This document shows, piece after piece, positions 1-8,885 of a DNA stretch of 46,141 nucleotides (positions within the stretch are counted from its first letter, which is position 1; each line of letters begins with the position of its first letter). The position numbers and the translations under genes are program-made. The DNA comes from an uncultured Proteiniphilum sp. (GTDB lineage: Bacteria; Bacteroidota; Bacteroidia; Bacteroidales; Dysgonomonadaceae). The stretch is from NCBI RefSeq assembly GCF_937873925.1, contig NZ_CALNAT010000170.1:1-46141 (forward strand). The letters run 5' to 3'. The notes under the pieces are model-generated. The model ran no database searches, had not been told where the DNA came from, and was given only the letters and a program-made list of their open reading frames with translations.

Positions 1-340
1 TAGAATTTATTTGTGTCATGTTATTTTATGTTTAAAACCGATTCGATTTTAAATATATTGTAAAATTAGATGAAAAATATCCCTTGCAGCCGTGAAAAAT
101 GACATGAAAACTGTGGAAAATGATATTTCATGTTAAAATAGTGTTATGGATAGTATGGGAGCTTCTTTTATTCATGCTATTATGTCGTTAATTTTCCGAA
201 TCAGGGAATCGGTATTTCCAACCCCACATTTGCCCGTGAGTTTTTCATACCATTATTTCACTTTTTTTATTTTGGTGTATGGAACTTGCTTTAACCATTT
301 TCTTGTGTGAGAATGGTTCTCATGCTTGTTTCATACCATT
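1..340. other. AT-rich stretch without an identifiable gene
   Basis: No convincing gene is visible on either strand. The stretch is AT-rich with several short T-runs. On the minus strand around 175-250 there is a short open stretch ending at a TGA, reading in part LTGKCGVGNTDSLI; it looks protein-like but I do not recognise it, and a stop lies only a few codons upstream. Given the three gene remnants that follow, this may be more decayed coding DNA, but that is inference. Confidence 0.4.
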
Positions 341-357
341 TTGTGTTTGAATGGTTT

Positions 358-573
358 TTATTTGATCTTCTTTTCATTCGTTTCGGGATTCTGGCGGCAA
401 TCCCAGATAGGATACGACAAAGTTGATGATGTTCTCATATTCGCTTCAAATTCAGCCATGAACTTATCTGTATAAGCCGGAAGAGCTTTTGTTGCATCAA
501 TAACTTTACCGAATCCGCTTCCCCGATGTTCCATGAACTTCATACGTTGGAAAAGGTCGGCAATAATCGACTT
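358..573 (-). pseudogene. C-terminal remnant of AlbA/RecG-like ATP-binding protein
   Basis: The minus-strand reading (about 71 codons when extended upstream of the first ATG at 543) begins IIADLFQRMKFMEHRGSGFG and continues KVIDATKALPAYTDKFMAEF. The phrase 'ADxFxRMKxMExRGSGF' is typical of the ATPase-like C-terminal part of COG2865-type proteins (AlbA_2 domain, annotated as RecG-like or Schlafen-like putative transcriptional regulators). A stop lies just upstream of the fragment, so the N-terminal several hundred residues are missing, and the last 20 or so residues no longer look like the family. I read it as a dead 3' fragment. It has no intact partner genes, and its proximity to two further remnants marks this as an eroded chromosomal border. 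Identification rests on motif memory only. Confidence 0.6.
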
Positions 574-718
574 TTAAGTTCTAACTAAATTCAACAAAAG
601 CGCGCGATATCTGTTAGAATTATATCCATACAAGTGATACAACCAGTGACAACCTAAAAAACAAATGTGGATGAATGAAAACAAAGCTGACTACAGTTTT
701 TTATATACAAAACAAGAA

Positions 719-2398
719 ATGAAGGATTTAAATAAATATTCAAAAACAATCACACAAGACCCTACACAACCGGCAGCACAAGCCCAATTCTATGCATTGG
801 GTTTAGCCGAAGAAGATTTAAGAAAAGCCCAGGTAGGCATTGTAAGTATGGGCTTCGACGGAAATCCCTGTAATATGCATCTCAACCATTTGGCCGCTGA
901 AATAAAGAAAGGGGTGTGGGAAAATGATCTGGCAGGACTGATATTTCACACAATTGGGGTGAGTGATGGAATGAGCAATGGAACGGACGGTATGCGTTAT
1001 TCGTTGGTAAGCCGGGAAGTGATAGCCGACTCGATAGAAACGGTTTGCGGAGCACAGTACTACGACGCTCTTATTGCTGTTCCGGGGTGTGACAAGAATA
1101 TGCCGGGTTCATTAATAGCCATGGGGCGGTTGAACAGGCCTGCCCTTATGGTGTATGGAGGCACCATTGCTCCGGGACATTACAAAGGAGAGGATTTGAA
1201 TATTGTATCGGCTTTTGAAGCATTGGGTGAAAAAATTGCCGGTAAACTCAATGAACACGATTTTAAAGAAATAGTAAGACGAAGTTGTCCCGGCCCGGGA
1301 GCTTGCGGTGGTATGTACACGGCAAACACCATGGCATCCGCCATAGAAGCGATGGGGATGAGTTTGCCGTACAGCAGCAGTAATCCGGCTGTAAGTGAAG
1401 AGAAGAAAAAAGAATGCCTGGAAGCAGGAAAGTATATCCGTTTACTATTGGAGAAAGACCTTAAACCGCGCGACATTATGACCCGAAAGGCATTTGAAAA
1501 CGCGATTACGATTGTTATCCTCTTGGGTGGAAGCACCAATGCCGTTCTGCATCTTTTAGCTATGGCGCGAAGCGTAGGTGTTCCGCTGTCGCTGGATGAT
1601 TTTCAGGCTTTCAGTGATAAAATACCCGTACTTGCCGATTTTAAGCCCAGTGGCAGGTACTTGATGGAAGATTTGCATAAAAAAGGTGGTATCCCGGCCG
1701 TGATGAAATATTTATTGCAAAAAGGATTGCTGCATGGCGACTGCCTGACTGTAACCGGTGAGACAATTGCAGAAAATCTGGCAGGAGTTCCCGACTTGGA
1801 TTTTGAAACGCAGGATATAATAGCTCCACTCGAAAAACCACTTAAACCCACCGGGCATCTACAGATTTTATATGGCAATCTTGCCGAGAAGGGGAGTGTT
1901 GCCAAGATCAGCGGCAAGGAAGGTGAAAGATTTGAAGGCCCGGCACGGGTATTCGACGGAGAAAAAGATCTTATCGCGGGGATTGCCAACGGACGCGTAA
2001 AGGCGGGCGATGTTGTAGTCATCCAGAACGAAGGGCCGAAAGGCGCCCCCGGTATGCCTGAAATGCTGAAACCGACCTCAGCCATTATTGGTGCCGGTTT
2101 AGGCAAAACCGTTGCTTTAATCACCGACGGGCGTTTTAGCGGCGGCACCCACGGATTTGTTGTGGGTCACATTACACCTGAATCTTTCGAAGGAGGATTA
2201 ATCGGTTTGGTTCACGACGATGATATTATCGAGATCGATACAGTAGAAAACGCCATCAATGTAAAAATCTCCGATGAAGAAATTGACAAACGCCGCGCAG
2301 CATGGAAGCAACCTGCTTTAAAAGTGACTAACGGCACGCTGTACAAGTATGCTAAACTGGTAAAAGATGCATCGCACGGTTGTGTAACGGACGAGTAG
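719..2398 (+). CDS. ilvD: dihydroxy-acid dehydratase IlvD
   Basis: This is a dihydroxy-acid dehydratase of the IlvD/Edd family. It converts 2,3-dihydroxy-isovalerate or 2,3-dihydroxy-3-methylvalerate to the 2-keto acids in cytoplasmic branched-chain amino acid synthesis. Visible signatures are the Fe-S cysteine regions (FDGNPCNMHL near the N-terminus, then PGCDKNMPGS and GPGACGGMYTANTM) and the C-terminal ITDGRFSGGTHG and GPKGAPGMPEM segments. The open frame reaches back to 665, but I prefer the ATG at 719. The protein then starts MKDLNKYSKTITQDPTQPAA, which is how the Bacteroidetes/ILV3-like members of the family begin, and its length is about 559 residues. No other ilv or leu genes are adjacent. 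The gene stands alone between decayed minus-strand remnants, so its job is probably unrelated to the PUL. A sugar-acid dehydratase role is possible but less likely, because the sequence resembles true DHAD. Confidence 0.9.
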   Translation: MKDLNKYSKTITQDPTQPAAQAQFYALGLAEEDLRKAQVGIVSMGFDGNPCNMHLNHLAAEIKKGVWENDLAGLIFHTIGVSDGMSNGTDGMRYSLVSREVIADSIETVCGAQYYDALIAVPGCDKNMPGSLIAMGRLNRPALMVYGGTIAPGHYKGEDLNIVSAFEALGEKIAGKLNEHDFKEIVRRSCPGPGACGGMYTANTMASAIEAMGMSLPYSSSNPAVSEEKKKECLEAGKYIRLLLEKDLKPRDIMTRKAFENAITIVILLGGSTNAVLHLLAMARSVGVPLSLDDFQAFSDKIPVLADFKPSGRYLMEDLHKKGGIPAVMKYLLQKGLLHGDCLTVTGETIAENLAGVPDLDFETQDIIAPLEKPLKPTGHLQILYGNLAEKGSVAKISGKEGERFEGPARVFDGEKDLIAGIANGRVKAGDVVVIQNEGPKGAPGMPEMLKPTSAIIGAGLGKTVALITDGRFSGGTHGFVVGHITPESFEGGLIGLVHDDDIIEIDTVENAINVKISDEEIDKRRAAWKQPALKVTNGTLYKYAKLVKDASHGCVTDE

Positions 2399-2401
2399 AA
2401 G

Positions 2402-2653
2402 TTCTTTTTAATTTCATATTCTCCGGCTATAGGTATATTTTTTCCGGTTAATAAAGTATTCCCTGCTATCACAGACGTGATGATGTTCTCATACTCGTTT
2501 CTGTTTATGCGGGCATTATAATGTCGTCATTGAACCCAATCTGTGCTTTTCTACCAACTTGTCCAACGCAACGGAGGTTTGTGCAGCCCTTTCGATTTCA
2601 TACGAAGAACAGGAATCGTCGATAACAAAAGTTCTTTTAAATTCCCTGATTTT
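2402..2653 (-). pseudogene. frameshifted remnant of an AraA/FucI-like sugar isomerase
   Basis: Two minus-strand frames together read like the C-terminal half of an L-arabinose/L-fucose isomerase-type protein. Frame one gives REFKRTFVIDDSCSSYEIER followed by AAQTSVALDKLVEKHRLGSM and ends at a stop near 2520. The second frame then gives NEYENIITSVIAGNTLLTGK and NIPIAGEYEIKKNF. The 'SVALDKLVEK' and 'GNTLLTG..IP.AGEYE' blocks are what I expect around the substrate site of this family. One extra base near 2524 explains the frame break. The 5' part is missing (a stop sits just upstream) and the 3' end runs into the ilvD stop codon. A sugar isomerase would fit the catabolic end of the neighbouring PUL, so this may be a lost PUL gene. 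The family call is from memory. Confidence 0.6.
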
Positions 2654-2680
2654 CTATCTGAATGGGCATCGATAGAGATT

Positions 2681-3031
2681 TTACTTTGTCTCATAAACAT
2701 AATTAAATCGTCCTTCCGGAGCTACATCGCCATTGAGATACCAATCCATCGGGTCCTCCATTTGCATATTGTCAGACCATTTAAACTCGAAATTAAGTTT
2801 TCCCTGATGATCGGAAAGTATCTCCAGGGGAAAACTATACATTAGCCTGTTCCCTTCTGTTTTGACCATAGCATTGCTGATCGTTTTCCACCGGCCATCG
2901 GTATAGCGTTGCAAATTCTTCCCTTCGTTGATTCGAAAGTCATATCCCATCTATCCGGTAGTGCGATCTCTGTCACTGTTGATATAGAGTCTCATCCACT
3001 GTTCGTTACTGCCATTGATAATTGGGTTCAT
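2681..3031 (-). pseudogene. C-terminal module remnant of a GH99-like protein, with in-frame stop
   Basis: The minus-strand reading gives NEQWMRLYINSDRDRTTG, then a TAG stop, then MGYDFRINEGKN and so on to FNFEFKWSDN-like and DGDVAPEGRFNYV-like terminal blocks. It aligns by eye with the C-terminal module of the intact proteins encoded at 28786-30903 and 44058-45869, which read SETGWYGYDFLIN and KSTGWNGYDIIVN at the same place. The conserved Trp codon TGG has therefore become TAG. Everything upstream (the whole catalytic domain and the start of the module) is missing. The fragment ends 20-30 bases from the sugar isomerase remnant and begins 33 bases after the WbsX-like gene. The simplest reading is a deletion that joined two former PUL genes. 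Confidence 0.8.
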
Positions 3032-3063
3032 ATGTTTATGTAATTATGCTGGTAACTAGCTAG

Positions 3064-4263
3064 TTAATTGACACTGCCAAATACATTTCTTACGGCTTCC
3101 AGATAACCGTATTCCCAGACGGTGTCAGGTTCCAGATAACTCCCCTCGGACCATTCGTTCCATGCATTGATGGTGATCATTTTCGGCTTAATATCATTCT
3201 GGTTGACATAATTTTTGGCTTTTATCAGGTATTTCTCAAATTTTTGAGGTGTCGAATTATTGATATATCCTGCTTTGAAAGGGAATCGGGGATTGGCGTC
3301 CCAACTTACCGTAACGTTAGGGAAGTAGGTCATGGAAAACTGATCTTTAAAACGATCCCACATACCGGTGGAAGCATCTCCCCATACCTCATAGTCGCCA
3401 TCAGGGTTCTGAAGGTGTGCCCAACAGTAGTTAGTCAGACTTTTAAAACCGAAATAGCTCAATACATCATCCTGACTTCTGATCGGATCACCGGGGACCC
3501 CTTCAATGGTCGAGGGTAGCGCTTCCCACAAAATACTCTGTAAATGGAGTCCGGGAAAACCGGCTGCCACAGTTTTCTGCCTGAAATAATCGAGCGCCTC
3601 TCTTGTCTTTTCCGGTCCTCCCAGTCCATTTATCAGCGTATTCAACTCATAGATACAGAAAACCGGTTCCCCATCAATTTTTAAATAGGAGGGTTCTTTG
3701 AAATAGTTTGCAATCACCCGGTCCACTATGATGTCAAACTGTTCTCTGTCTACCTCTCCGTCCCAGTAAACAGAGTCTACACGGGGATTATTTACGTCCC
3801 AGTATGTTGTGGCATCATGATTGGCCCACATAAGATAGAAGTTCATCCTGTTGTTGTTTGCTTTAAGAAACCCTTCGTTGATACAACTTTCCAGAAAAGG
3901 TGCTTTTTCGAACCAATACCAGTCGAAAATAAATGTATTCACACCATATTCGAGCGCTGTGGATATTTTCAAATCCATATCTTTAGGATTTGCTTCATCG
4001 GGATATCCCCAGAGGGGAACTTTTGGTTGCTGATGTCCCTTCTCCTTGGGTACAGCATTGTAAATAATTTCCCATTCTCCTTGCTTTTCAGGAAAGAGAA
4101 ACTCCACACGGGGTTCGTAATGGTATGCAGGCCAGTAAAAAGCCGCCACGGTGTATTCCGATTCCGGGGGACCATTCTCTTTAGACGTGTTTTTGCACGT
4201 TGGTAATCCAAAGATTACGCAAAATATTATTGTTCCGATAAAGAATGATTTTCTGAAGTTCAT
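3064..4263 (-). CDS. WbsX-type GH99-like putative glycosidase, secreted
   Basis: The 399-residue protein matches the WbsX/GH99-like family (PF14307 type), whose members are found both in polysaccharide biosynthesis loci and as secreted glycan-active proteins. It opens with a hydrophobic signal (residues about 5-20), with Cys23 in a weak lipobox (GLPTC). It then shows the family's N-terminal AAFYWPAYHYEP block, GVNTFIFDWYWF (about 110-121), and the C-terminal NAWNEWSEGSYLEPD block containing Glu near 370, the usual end of these domains. It lacks the extra C-terminal module found on the four larger GH99-like proteins here. It is transcribed away from the HTCS gene in the same direction, after a 337-base gap. 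An endo-acting glycosidase is the most reasonable role, by analogy with GH99; the substrate is unknown. Confidence 0.8.
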   Translation of the reverse strand: MNFRKSFFIGTIIFCVIFGLPTCKNTSKENGPPESEYTVAAFYWPAYHYEPRVEFLFPEKQGEWEIIYNAVPKEKGHQQPKVPLWGYPDEANPKDMDLKISTALEYGVNTFIFDWYWFEKAPFLESCINEGFLKANNNRMNFYLMWANHDATTYWDVNNPRVDSVYWDGEVDREQFDIIVDRVIANYFKEPSYLKIDGEPVFCIYELNTLINGLGGPEKTREALDYFRQKTVAAGFPGLHLQSILWEALPSTIEGVPGDPIRSQDDVLSYFGFKSLTNYCWAHLQNPDGDYEVWGDASTGMWDRFKDQFSMTYFPNVTVSWDANPRFPFKAGYINNSTPQKFEKYLIKAKNYVNQNDIKPKMITINAWNEWSEGSYLEPDTVWEYGYLEAVRNVFGSVN

Positions 4264-4600
4264 ATATTGTAGTATTAAGTAAGTTATTCAAGGGACTATA
4301 TTCAACTTTAATTTTCATGATTACTTATTGATTATTCCAGATCAGTTTGAGCCAGTTTTGACAATTTTGTAATATTTAGTCGTATGAGGTAAAGAGAAAC
4401 AATTCATTAAATTTACCAAAAATAATGGTTGTATTTTTATTAAAACTACAAAAAATGATATATAGACTGTAATTTTTGTTTATTTCAAGGTGGGGCTACA
4501 TCCTTTCTCCACCATTCATTACAGAGATAATCGGGTAGCTTTCTTGGTTGTCGTTAGATCACAACCAGCTTCTTCCAAGAATTATGCGGAGAAAATTCAT
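4264..4600. other. intergenic region between HTCS and WbsX-like genes
   Basis: The 337-base gap is AT-rich and holds no gene. On the minus strand a TATTTTTG element (about 4424-4431) fits the Bacteroidetes -7 consensus TAnnTTTG and could serve the WbsX-like gene. The upstream TTTG lies 24 bases away, which is a poor spacing. A 7-bp inverted repeat (TGGTTGT at 4545-4551, ACAACCA at 4561-4567) follows the end of the HTCS gene but has no T-run after it, so a terminator role is only possible. The gap implies that the WbsX-like gene has its own promoter and is not simply read through from the regulator. Confidence 0.35.
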
Positions 4601-7600
4601 TTAGAAATTATTCCCCCTGCTTTGATATTCCTTAGGTGTTGTTCCAAAATGTTTTTTGAACGATTTTGAAAAATACGAATATGAACGGAACCCTGTTTGC
4701 TCTGCCACTTCAATGAGTGAAGCCATATCGTTTAATATTTTTTCTGCTGCAGATTTTAATCGATAATTTTTCAAAAAATCATTCGGCGAAATATCCGTGA
4801 GTCCTTTTATTTTTCGATAAAAAACAGTTCGGCTAAATCCGAGTTCCCGTGCTATGTAGTCTATATTTAAATCGGGATCGGACAATTTATTTTCCAGCAA
4901 ATGAGTTAACCTGTCCATAAACATCTGGTCATGCTTGTTTAAAGTTACCGGTAGAGGATCCCGGACTGTTTTTTGAGGTGTGGAAAAAAACTGTCGTAAT
5001 ATTTCTTTATTCTTTAATAGATTGTGGATAGTCAATAAAAGATAATCGGAATTAAATGGCTTGCAGATATACGCGTTCGCACCCTGCTCAAGCCCTTCTA
5101 ACTGCTCGGGCATGGATGTTTTAGCGGTGAGTAATACAATGGGAATATGGCAGTATTCCGGGCTTTTTTTAACATGTGAACATAATTCATAACCCGAAAG
5201 CCCGGGCATGAGCACATCACTTAACAATAAATCAGGAGATTCACTTTGTACAAGCTCCCAGCCTTGGTCGCCGTCCGTAGCCTCTAATATGTGATACTTT
5301 TCGGAGAGCAAGTTCGATATAAAATCCATTAATTCTATATTATCTTCGACAATTAAAATGGAATAACGCTGCTTTTGATTTGTTCCGCTTCTTTCACTTT
5401 TTAGAATCGATGGTACTTTGGGCGTATTTACGGTGAAAGCATCCTTTTGTATTTCTACCTTCTCTTTTTCCGAATAAACATCTTTTGCAGGGATAATGAA
5501 TGAAAACTCCATTCCTTTTTCTGGTTTGAGCCGGGCACATATTTTCCCCTTATGGCTCTCAACAAGCGTTTTGGTATAGTGCAGCCCAATGCCGCTTCCA
5601 CTATAATCATGATTGAGCCCCGAAGAGCCATTAATCTGACGATATCGGATGAATAGCTCTTGGAGTTTATTTTCGGGAATTCCAGGCCCTGTATCGGAAA
5701 CCGTAACCTCCATAAACAAGCTGCAATTGGTCTCCATGGTTTCACCATACTTTTGGATGATTTCATCTCTTTCCAGCATGCAGGTGAAGATCTCTATTGT
5801 TCCGTTCCCGGGGGTGTGCTTTATGGCATTGGAAAGTAAATTGTACAGTATTTTCTCAATTTTATCGGTGTCGATCCATATAGCCTTGCTGGAAATATGC
5901 GGATCGAATAATAGTTTTACCCCTTTTCTTTCCGCTAAATAAAGGAATGATTCGTAAATATTTTGAAGCTCCCGAATAATGTCTGCCTGTTGAACATTCA
6001 ATAATAAAACCCCATTTTCAATTTTTATAAAATCCAGTAATTGATTTATCAACTGCAACATTCGTTGCACATTGCGATAAACAGTATCCAATAATTTTAA
6101 ATTCTGATCTTCTAATTTCGCCGTTGTATAAAGTTTTTCCAAAGGAGCGGAGATGAGTGTCAAGGGGGTGCGGAACTCATGAGAGATATTGGTAAAAAAG
6201 TTGATTTTCATTTTTGAAACTTCCTTTTCCCGCATTCGTTCATTATGCTCCATTTCAATTAATTGTCTGTTTATTTTTGTGTTGAACCAGAACCGTAATA
6301 CCACGACAATCATTGCCAAGAGCAAAACAGAATAACACAACCATGCTTGCCATGAGAACCATGGAGCTGGTCTCACAGTAATTTGCAAGCTCGCCGGGTA
6401 AACGCTTTCGATGCCATCGCCATTGATCGCGCTGACATAAAATATGTATTTTCCAGGGGGAATATTAGAATAAGTGGCTCTGCGAAAACCACCCACCTCA
6501 TTCCATTGCTTGTCGAAACCCTCTAGCATGTATTTATAGGTAAGTTTAGCGGGAGCTGAAAAGTCTATTCCCGCATAATCTAATGAAATGGTCGTTTGCT
6601 TATGATTGAGGACAATCTCTGTAGTATGTGCGACGTTTTTGCTTAAGACCGATCCCTTCAATGCCGGTTGAACGCTTCGGTTAAATATTTTCAGGTCCTC
6701 GATATTGATCAAGGGTGGGTTATGATTGGGGACAATGGAGGACGGCTTGAAAAAAGTAAGCCCATGGTTACCGGCGAAAAATATTCGCCCGTCGGAACTC
6801 CTACATCCCGCCTTTTCATGGTATTGATCGCCCAAAGTACCGTCATTCTTAAAAAAATTAGAAATAATGATATCATCCTCCGTGATCTTAAGTCGTGATA
6901 TCCCATGGGATGTGCTTATCCAAATATCCCGGTTTAAGTCTTCCTGAAAACAGAGTACATTATTGCTCGGTAATCCGTTCTCTTTAGAGAAACTTTTATA
7001 CGCGCCATTGAGATACCAAACGGCTCCGTTTCCGTAGCTTCCCATCCAAATACGATATTGCGAGTCTTCAAACAAGGTCACGCTGGTACTTGTTACTAGG
7101 TTGATTTCATCCGGAAAATCAAGCAATTGAGGAACCGGATCCTCATTCCGGATCTTGAAAATCCCTTCCCCAAACGCGGTAAACAGTATATCGCCCGAAT
7201 TCAGAATACAAATATCAGGAATATTGGATGAACATATCTTATCAATCTTTACTTGCTCATCCGTAATAGTCGTTTTGAATAATCCCTCCCAAGTGCCCAG
7301 CCATATATTTTTCCCTTGATCTTCTTTTACAACTCTTACATTTTCTATGTTCAGACGCTTGATAATGTTAATGTGCCCTTTTTGCGTTGCACGGGCTATT
7401 ATTAATTGCGTTTCAAAAGCGATCCAGATCCGTTGTTCGGAGTCAATAAAAATCACCTCAAGAAATTCATTTTTATCCGGGAATAAATTCTGATTTTCAA
7501 ATGTGATAAACCCTTCAGAGGGGTTGTACTTGTATAGTCCATCATAACGGGTCGCTATCCAAAAATGATTACTTTCATCCTCAATTACACGTGTAACAAA

Positions 7601-8644
7601 CTTTCCCTTGAATTGATTACTTAATACATGATCAACGTTAAAACAATCCGACTGCTTGTTGCCTATTACAAACCCCTTATCGTATGTTCCTATCCATGCA
7701 TTCCCCTGTTTATCAATGTAACAGGTGTGCAGTTGCGCGGAATAAAAGGGGTTAAAACGCGCGGGCATATTATGCTGCAATTTCTGAGATAAGAGATCAT
7801 AGTAAAAGAAACCTTCTGTTGCAGTGCCGATTAACAGTTTTAGAGGCTCCACCTCCTTGATGAAGTTGATTTGTGTTCTGTTTAATTTCGTGTTTTCAGG
7901 TATTGTCGAAATTTCCGGATTTCTAAAAGTATGGGATGCCGGATCGAAAAGAACAATTCCCGCGTTTGTTCCTAACCACCATATACCTTGGGGATCGGAG
8001 TATATACAAGTTACGCTTCTATTTCCGGGCAAGGTATAATATTCCCAAGACATGTTATCCTTTTGAACAGCTAATCCTTGCCTTTCGTTTAATCCCATCC
8101 ATAAACGATGGGTGTCGTCTTCCCAGAACAGATTCACGAACTGTGGTTCCCATGGGAAAGAGACTGTTTGTTTCTCGCTGTCAATCATACCCGGACCTAA
8201 CGGCGTTGCCGCCCAGATTTGTCTGGTGTGGTCTTCAAAAAAGGAATACACGGGAGTAATGGTACCCGCGTAATGATTGAACTTGTTTGTCTCCAAATCG
8301 AAAGAACTTACGCCGTTAGCGGTACCTACCCAGAAATTCTGTGACGAGTCTATCAGCAGGGAAAATACAAAATCGTTCCCGAGAGACGTGTTGTCGGATG
8401 GGATATGTGAAAAATGCTGATATTCATATCCATTGTACCTGTTCAATCCGCCTAATGTGGCTATCCACATATATCCTAATGAGTCCTGAGCAAAAGCATT
8501 TACATCAAGGAACGATATGTCGGGCGAAAGGTTTGAATTCTGCATTGTTTGAACCGGATGCCCCTGAACCGACACACTGAAGATGTTCATGACGGATGAA
8601 TAGAAAATTGTTGTTGCAATAAAAAGTATTTTTTTAAAACACAT
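4601..8644 (-). CDS. hybrid two-component system (HTCS) sensor/regulator of the PUL
   Basis: This 1347-residue one-protein regulator senses a glycan fragment in the periplasm and activates PUL transcription. Domain order: signal sequence (1-28); repeated Reg_prop beta-propeller blades (about 45-640; repeats such as GYMWIATLGGLNRYNG and IWMGSYGNGAVW); Y_Y_Y domain (about 680-757); one membrane segment (about 766-785); HisKA with phospho-acceptor His822 in NISHEFRTPLTLI; HATPase with N-box NLLSNAIKHT (935-944), DTGPGIP (984-990) and GSGIGL (1016-1021); receiver domain with Asp1143 in LLLSDVLMPG and Lys in CKPF (1194-1197); and an AraC-type helix-turn-helix (about 1240-1345). All catalytic boxes look intact. 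It is divergent from the plus-strand operon across a 241-base region holding an inverted repeat, so self-control and operon control from that region are likely. Confidence 0.97.
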   Translation of the reverse strand: MCFKKILFIATTIFYSSVMNIFSVSVQGHPVQTMQNSNLSPDISFLDVNAFAQDSLGYMWIATLGGLNRYNGYEYQHFSHIPSDNTSLGNDFVFSLLIDSSQNFWVGTANGVSSFDLETNKFNHYAGTITPVYSFFEDHTRQIWAATPLGPGMIDSEKQTVSFPWEPQFVNLFWEDDTHRLWMGLNERQGLAVQKDNMSWEYYTLPGNRSVTCIYSDPQGIWWLGTNAGIVLFDPASHTFRNPEISTIPENTKLNRTQINFIKEVEPLKLLIGTATEGFFYYDLLSQKLQHNMPARFNPFYSAQLHTCYIDKQGNAWIGTYDKGFVIGNKQSDCFNVDHVLSNQFKGKFVTRVIEDESNHFWIATRYDGLYKYNPSEGFITFENQNLFPDKNEFLEVIFIDSEQRIWIAFETQLIIARATQKGHINIIKRLNIENVRVVKEDQGKNIWLGTWEGLFKTTITDEQVKIDKICSSNIPDICILNSGDILFTAFGEGIFKIRNEDPVPQLLDFPDEINLVTSTSVTLFEDSQYRIWMGSYGNGAVWYLNGAYKSFSKENGLPSNNVLCFQEDLNRDIWISTSHGISRLKITEDDIIISNFFKNDGTLGDQYHEKAGCRSSDGRIFFAGNHGLTFFKPSSIVPNHNPPLINIEDLKIFNRSVQPALKGSVLSKNVAHTTEIVLNHKQTTISLDYAGIDFSAPAKLTYKYMLEGFDKQWNEVGGFRRATYSNIPPGKYIFYVSAINGDGIESVYPASLQITVRPAPWFSWQAWLCYSVLLLAMIVVVLRFWFNTKINRQLIEMEHNERMREKEVSKMKINFFTNISHEFRTPLTLISAPLEKLYTTAKLEDQNLKLLDTVYRNVQRMLQLINQLLDFIKIENGVLLLNVQQADIIRELQNIYESFLYLAERKGVKLLFDPHISSKAIWIDTDKIEKILYNLLSNAIKHTPGNGTIEIFTCMLERDEIIQKYGETMETNCSLFMEVTVSDTGPGIPENKLQELFIRYRQINGSSGLNHDYSGSGIGLHYTKTLVESHKGKICARLKPEKGMEFSFIIPAKDVYSEKEKVEIQKDAFTVNTPKVPSILKSERSGTNQKQRYSILIVEDNIELMDFISNLLSEKYHILEATDGDQGWELVQSESPDLLLSDVLMPGLSGYELCSHVKKSPEYCHIPIVLLTAKTSMPEQLEGLEQGANAYICKPFNSDYLLLTIHNLLKNKEILRQFFSTPQKTVRDPLPVTLNKHDQMFMDRLTHLLENKLSDPDLNIDYIARELGFSRTVFYRKIKGLTDISPNDFLKNYRLKSAAEKILNDMASLIEVAEQTGFRSYSYFSKSFKKHFGTTPKEYQSRGNNF

Positions 8645-8701
8645 ATTTCACCGATCAATTTAGTTCTCTTCATACGGTCAATGAAGTTTTCAAACGTTAA
8701 G

Positions 8702-8738
8702 GTACAAACTATTTTTTTCATGTAAGAATAGTTTGTAC
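8702..8738. promoter_or_regulatory. inverted repeat, candidate HTCS operator
   Basis: GTACAAACTAT (8702-8712) is followed after 15 bases by its exact complement ATAGTTTGTAC (8728-8738). A further half-site GTACAAA occurs in direct orientation at 8785-8791. The repeat lies in the only divergent intergenic region of the PUL, between the HTCS gene and the first GH78 gene, where an AraC-type regulator would be expected to bind. The spacing (two half-sites with centres about 26 bases apart) suits a dimeric regulator, but it could also form an RNA hairpin in the 5' leader of the HTCS transcript. Confidence 0.5.
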
Positions 8739-8814
8739 AATAAAAAAACAAGAATGACAAGAGTTGGTGAAAATAAACCAGTATGTACAAAAAAACGAAC
8801 AGTTATTACAACGG

Positions 8815-8841
8815 TTGCTCTCCGGATAGAGGCTATATTTG
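8815..8841 (+). promoter_or_regulatory. candidate promoter of the plus-strand PUL operon
   Basis: TATATTTG at 8834-8841 is an exact match to the Bacteroidetes -7 element TAnnTTTG. A TTG at 8815-8817, 16 bases upstream, can serve as the -33 element, although the spacing is a little short. The first gene starts 45 bases downstream at 8886. The GTACAAA sites at 8702-8738 and 8785-8791 lie upstream, in the position of an activator. Confidence 0.5.
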
Positions 8842-8885
8842 CGGTGAAAGTTATTTAATTTTAAAAAATTATCAAGATTAATTGG

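Noticed and set aside
175..250. Short protein-like minus-strand stretch ending at a TGA
   Set aside because: Only about 26 codons between stops; not recognised and too short to call a gene or name a remnant.
665..718. N-terminal extension of ilvD from 665
   Set aside because: The 18 extra residues are not part of the family; the protein from 719 begins like its Bacteroidetes homologues.
1180..2148. Long minus-strand open frames (119 and 181 codons) opposite ilvD
   Set aside because: They lie wholly within a well-conserved gene on the other strand and have no recognisable motifs.
2543..2845. 100-codon plus-strand frame
   Set aside because: It runs across two minus-strand remnants whose protein similarity is clear; the plus-strand translation shows nothing family-like.
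4545..4567. 7-bp inverted repeat after the HTCS gene
   Set aside because: Short stem, no T-run downstream; not enough for a terminator call on its own.
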